The notes under the pieces are model-generated. The model searched no databases. It was not told where the DNA came from and saw only the letters and a list, made by a program, of their open reading frames with translations. Positions 60,876 through 64,000 of a DNA stretch of 64,000 nt are shown in pieces; within the stretch, counting starts at the first letter, position 1, and every line of letters begins with the position of its first letter. This DNA comes from JAAXPZ01 sp965215705 (lineage in GTDB: Bacteria > Campylobacterota > Campylobacteria > Campylobacterales > Sulfurovaceae): NCBI GenBank assembly GCA_965215705.1, contig CBDCEE010000003.1:992001-1056000 (forward strand), written 5' to 3'. Both the position numbers and the translations under genes were made by a program.

Positions 60876-62120
60876 ATGAAAAGTTTTAAAAGTGCAGCGG
60901 TTGCTTTATCTATGTTAGGTGCATTGTCTTTAGGTGCAGCGGAGATTGAAGTACTACACTGGTGGACAAGTGGTGGTGAAGCTGAATCAGTTGGTCAGCT
61001 AAAAACCATGCTAGAGAAAAATGGACATACATGGAAAGATTTTTCAGTAGCAGGCGGTAATGGTTCAAATGCTATGACAGTTCTCAAAAGTAGAGTCATG
61101 TCAGGTAATCCGCCAAGTGCTGCTCAGATAAAAGGACCTAGTATCCAAGAATGGGCCAAACTTGGTGTTGCTTCAAATCTTGATGCTGTTGCCAAAGCAC
61201 ATAACTGGGATAAAATTCTTCCTAAGCGATTTGCAGATACCATGAAATATGATGGACACTATGTTGCTGTTCCTGTAAATGTTCATAGAATTGATTGGAT
61301 GTGGGTTAACCCATCTGTTTTCAAAAAATCAGGAGCAACCATTCCTAAAACTTGGGCTGAATTTGAAGTAGCCGCCAAAAAAATCAAAGCTGCTGGCTTT
61401 ATTCCTGTAGCGCAAGGTGGTCAACCATGGCAAGAAGCTACACTTTTTGAAACGATTGTTCTTGGAGTTGGTGGATCAGATTTTTATCAAAAAGCATTAG
61501 TAGATTTAGATACAAAGGCGCTTGGTTCTGCAACTATGGTAAAAGCATTTGATACCTTAAAAATGGTAAAATCATATACGGATAAAAATGCGCCAGGTCG
61601 TGACTGGAACTTGGCAACTGCTATGGTCTACAAAGGCGAAGCAGCAATGCAATTCATGGGAGACTGGGCAAAAGGCGAATTCAAAGTTGCTGGTAAAAAA
61701 ATTGGAACAGACTACGTGGCTGTTGATGCGCCTCAAACCGAAGGTGCTTATATTTATAATATTGATAGTTTTGTAATGTTCAAACAAGATGATGCCTCAA
61801 AAGCAAAAGGTCAAGAAAAACTTGCAGAGCTCATTCTTTCAGAAGAGTTCCAAGTTATTTTCAATACTAGAAAAGGTTCTATTCCTGTTATAGAAGGTCT
61901 TTCAAAAAGCAAATTTGACTCCATCGCTGTTAAATCTATGGATGACATGATTGCTGCTTCAAAAGCAGGAACGCTACTTCCAAGCATGGCTCACCAAATG
62001 GCAATTCCTGATGCAATCAAAGGTGCAATTGTTGACGTTGTTACAAACTTTTACAATTCTGATATGAGTTCAGACAAAGCCGTGAAAGATTTAGTAACTG
62101 CTGTTAAGAATGAGAAGTAG
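60876..62120 (+). CDS. Carbohydrate ABC transporter substrate-binding protein (CUT1)
   Basis: A 414-residue periplasmic sugar-binding protein with a signal peptide (AAVALSMLGALSLGAAE). EIEVLHWWTSGGEAESVGQLKTML is the family-1 binding-protein start, then SRVMSGNPPSAAQIKGPSIQEWA, YVAVPVNVHRIDWMWVNPSVF, and AAMQFMGDWAKGEFK. It resembles glucose/oligosaccharide binding proteins (GtsA-like). AAAGGAG precedes the ATG. Linked to uxuA/kdgK/eda across a shared regulator, so a hexuronate or its glycoside is the likely substrate. Confidence 0.9.
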   Translation: MKSFKSAAVALSMLGALSLGAAEIEVLHWWTSGGEAESVGQLKTMLEKNGHTWKDFSVAGGNGSNAMTVLKSRVMSGNPPSAAQIKGPSIQEWAKLGVASNLDAVAKAHNWDKILPKRFADTMKYDGHYVAVPVNVHRIDWMWVNPSVFKKSGATIPKTWAEFEVAAKKIKAAGFIPVAQGGQPWQEATLFETIVLGVGGSDFYQKALVDLDTKALGSATMVKAFDTLKMVKSYTDKNAPGRDWNLATAMVYKGEAAMQFMGDWAKGEFKVAGKKIGTDYVAVDAPQTEGAYIYNIDSFVMFKQDDASKAKGQEKLAELILSEEFQVIFNTRKGSIPVIEGLSKSKFDSIAVKSMDDMIAASKAGTLLPSMAHQMAIPDAIKGAIVDVVTNFYNSDMSSDKAVKDLVTAVKNEK

Positions 62121-62140
62121 GCACAAGGATAAAATATAAA

Positions 62141-63019
62141 ATGAAAAGTAAACTCAAATATTTAGAAGATATCATTCCTAAATTAGTAGTAGCACCCACT
62201 TTTCTGATCATGATTATATTTATATACGGGTTTATACTTTGGAATTTTGTTCTTAGTCTAACAACTTCCAAACTACTACCTGTATATACTTTTGCAGGGC
62301 TAAAGCAGTATATATCACTCTTTAGCAATGCAAAATGGTGGCTTTCAATAGAGAATCTTTTTATATTCTCGTCAATCTTTATTGCTACATGCTTAGTTTT
62401 TGGATTGTTGTTAGCCATCTTTATTGATCAAAAGATTAGATTTGAAGGAGTCTTTCGTACGATTTATCTATACCCTATGGCACTCTCTTTTATAGCAACT
62501 GGTACAGTTTGGCAGTGGATGTTAAATCCGGGACTCGGGCTAGAAAAGTTGATTATTCAAATGGGATTTGAAAACTTTACTTTCGATTGGATTGTTGATT
62601 CCCAAATGGCCATTTATACGATCATAATAGCGGCAGTTTGGCAATCAACAGGTTTTGTGATGATTCTTATACTTGCGGGGTTAAGAGGAATCAATAGTGA
62701 AGTTATCAATGCAGCGAAGATTGATGGAGCATCAATGCTTAGGATATATTGGAAAATAATAATTCCACAACTGGGGCCAGTATTCTTCTCTTCAGTGATC
62801 ATTCTACTTCATATAGCAATAAAAACATTTGACTTGGTTGTTGTCATGACAAAAGGTGGACCAGGATATTCAACTTTCTTACCCTCTATTTTTATGTATG
62901 ACTACTCATTTGCTAGAAATAAACTTGCATTTGGCGCTTCAAGCGCAATGATGATGTTACTATTTGTCATGATTTTTGTTGTGCCCTATCTATATTATGA
63001 ATTGAGGAAAAAACATTGA
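62141..63019 (+). CDS. Carbohydrate ABC transporter permease 1 (MalF-like)
   Basis: A 292-residue permease with six TM helices. The ATPase-contact EAA loop is EVINAAKIDGASMLRIYWKIIIPQLGP (about 188-214). FRTIYLYPMALSFIATGTVWQWMLNPGLG and MTKGGPGYSTFLPSIFMYDY are typical of CUT1 MalF/UgpA-type subunits. It overlaps the next permease by 4 bases. Confidence 0.92.
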   Translation: MKSKLKYLEDIIPKLVVAPTFLIMIIFIYGFILWNFVLSLTTSKLLPVYTFAGLKQYISLFSNAKWWLSIENLFIFSSIFIATCLVFGLLLAIFIDQKIRFEGVFRTIYLYPMALSFIATGTVWQWMLNPGLGLEKLIIQMGFENFTFDWIVDSQMAIYTIIIAAVWQSTGFVMILILAGLRGINSEVINAAKIDGASMLRIYWKIIIPQLGPVFFSSVIILLHIAIKTFDLVVVMTKGGPGYSTFLPSIFMYDYSFARNKLAFGASSAMMMLLFVMIFVVPYLYYELRKKH

Positions 63020-63888
63020 ATACAATAACACAAAGAAATGCCATCAGTGGGCTCACAAGAGTTCTGATCTATTCTGTGCTTTTTGTATGTGCACTATATT
63101 TCTTGCTGCCAATTTTTGTAATGATTATTACATCCCTAAAAGATATTGATGAGATTAAAAATGGCAACCTATTGGCACTACCAGAAACCATAACATTCCA
63201 ACCATGGATAGAAGCTTGGAGTGAAGCTAAAATTGGCTCAAATGCAGAAGGCATAAAACCATACTTTATGAACTCTATCATTATCACTATTCCAGCGGTA
63301 TTGATTTCATCTATCATAGGTGCTTTCAATGGCTATGTATTTTCAAAATGGAAATTTAAAGGCAGTGAAGTATTTTTTTCTTTACTGCTTTTTGGTTGTT
63401 TTATACCATTTCAAGTTATCTTACTGCCGATGTCTCAAACCCTAGGAACACTTGGGCTTTCTCAAAGTATTTGGGGTCTCATAAGTGTTCATACCATCTA
63501 TGGGTTAGCCTTTACAACTCTATTTTTTAGAAACTTTTATGTATCTATTCCAACTGAACTCATAAATGCAGCCAAAATTGATGGAGCAGATTTCTTTAAG
63601 ATTTTCTTTAAGATTCTACTTCCTGTAAGCCTGCCAATTTTTATGGTATGTATTATTTGGCAAATGACTCAAATATGGAATGAGTTCCTTTTTGGTGTCA
63701 CGTTTTCCAACGCAGATACACAACCTGTCACTGTGGCACTCAATAACTTAGTAAATGCAACATCATCAGTTAAAAAATACAATGTAGACATGGCAGCCGC
63801 ACTCATCGCTGTAGCACCGACACTCATCGCCTATATCGTATCTGGAAAATATTTTGTAAAAGGATTGATGGCCGGTGCCGTCAAATAA
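63016..63888 (+). CDS. Carbohydrate ABC transporter permease 2 (MalG-like)
   Basis: A 290-residue permease. YSVLFVCALYFLLPIFVMIITSLKD is the first TM, NSIIITIPAVLISSIIGAFNGYVFSKWKFKG and the EAA loop ELINAAKIDGADFFKIFFKILLPVSLPIF follow. TTG is used as the start, overlapping the upstream stop. It pairs with the MalF-like subunit. Confidence 0.92.
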   Translation: MNTITQRNAISGLTRVLIYSVLFVCALYFLLPIFVMIITSLKDIDEIKNGNLLALPETITFQPWIEAWSEAKIGSNAEGIKPYFMNSIIITIPAVLISSIIGAFNGYVFSKWKFKGSEVFFSLLLFGCFIPFQVILLPMSQTLGTLGLSQSIWGLISVHTIYGLAFTTLFFRNFYVSIPTELINAAKIDGADFFKIFFKILLPVSLPIFMVCIIWQMTQIWNEFLFGVTFSNADTQPVTVALNNLVNATSSVKKYNVDMAAALIAVAPTLIAYIVSGKYFVKGLMAGAVK

Positions 63889-63897
63889 AGAGGAAAA

Positions 63898-64000
63898 ATG
63901 AAATCACTAATAATCGACAATCTATACAAAAGCTATGGTACAACAGAGGTACTCAAGGGGATCGATATATTTTTGGATGCGGGAGAGTTTTTGGTACTGG
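63898..64000 (+). CDS. Sugar ABC transporter ATPase (5' end only)
   Basis: An ATG at 63898 after AGAGGAAAA starts SLIIDNLYKSYGTTEVLKGIDIFLDAGEFLVL, the N-terminus of a MalK/UgpC-type ATPase; the Walker A motif lies beyond the window edge. It completes the transporter operon. Confidence 0.85.
   Translation, partial: MKSLIIDNLYKSYGTTEVLKGIDIFLDAGEFLVL

Overview
The window looks like a chromosomal segment of a Campylobacterota (Epsilonproteobacteria) bacterium, probably near Sulfurovum. This is inferred from a cbpA-hspR heat-shock pair with a HAIR-type operator, a MarR-type EPS regulator, compact overlapping genes with few and short gaps, a short RecG and a long-form hibernation factor. No rRNA, tRNA or CRISPR array was seen.

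Region 1 (1-23.4 kb) is a surface-polysaccharide locus. A plus-strand export module (Wza end, Wzz, priming sugar transferase) converges on a long minus-strand operon headed by a MarR-type EPS regulator. That operon encodes a cytidylyltransferase-aminotransferase fusion cut by an in-frame amber codon, an ornithine-cyclodeaminase-like enzyme, two LicD-like proteins, a Wzx flippase, an EpsG/Wzy-like polymerase broken by an insertion sequence, two glycosyltransferases, a DegT aminotransferase, a RhuM-type protein, a nucleotide-sugar dehydratase and a second priming transferase. Upstream lie galE, pgi, galU and a phosphomannomutase gene. Three of the gaps around these genes each hold a small gene of the four-helix-bundle (23S-IVS/S23, Avd-like) family bracketed by inverted arrays of degenerate 7-bp repeats. 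Similar 7-bp arrays lie in frame inside three sugar-nucleotide genes, and flanking arrays supply the stop codons of galE, galU and the phosphomannomutase. This is the best candidate here for an undescribed element.

Region 2 (23.4-37.2 kb) has crcB, hspR, cbpA and purH, then an MSHA-type pilus assembly cluster in canonical order (mshI, PilN-like, J, K, L, M, N, E, G). mshN is broken by an IS and the mshI end carries a 202-bp tandem duplication. Four 736-bp IS1595-like copies (10.0, 21.0, 30.0 and 36.4 kb) look identical. Three have 7-bp target duplications inside genes; the fourth has none and abuts a response-regulator remnant.

Region 3 (37.2-56.6 kb) is housekeeping and transport: lon, an indolepyruvate oxidoreductase/PaaK/ACT/thioesterase operon, adk, mnmH, a ZnuA-like binding protein, a complete liv-type ABC transporter, a lipoprotein, hpf, recG and an SHMT-like enzyme.

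Region 4 (56.7-64 kb) is a hexuronate-type catabolic island: a LacI regulator, uxuA, kdgK and eda divergent from a carbohydrate ABC transporter that runs off the right edge, with palindromic operators between. Apart from the IS-split genes, no stretch over 300 bases lacks a gene.
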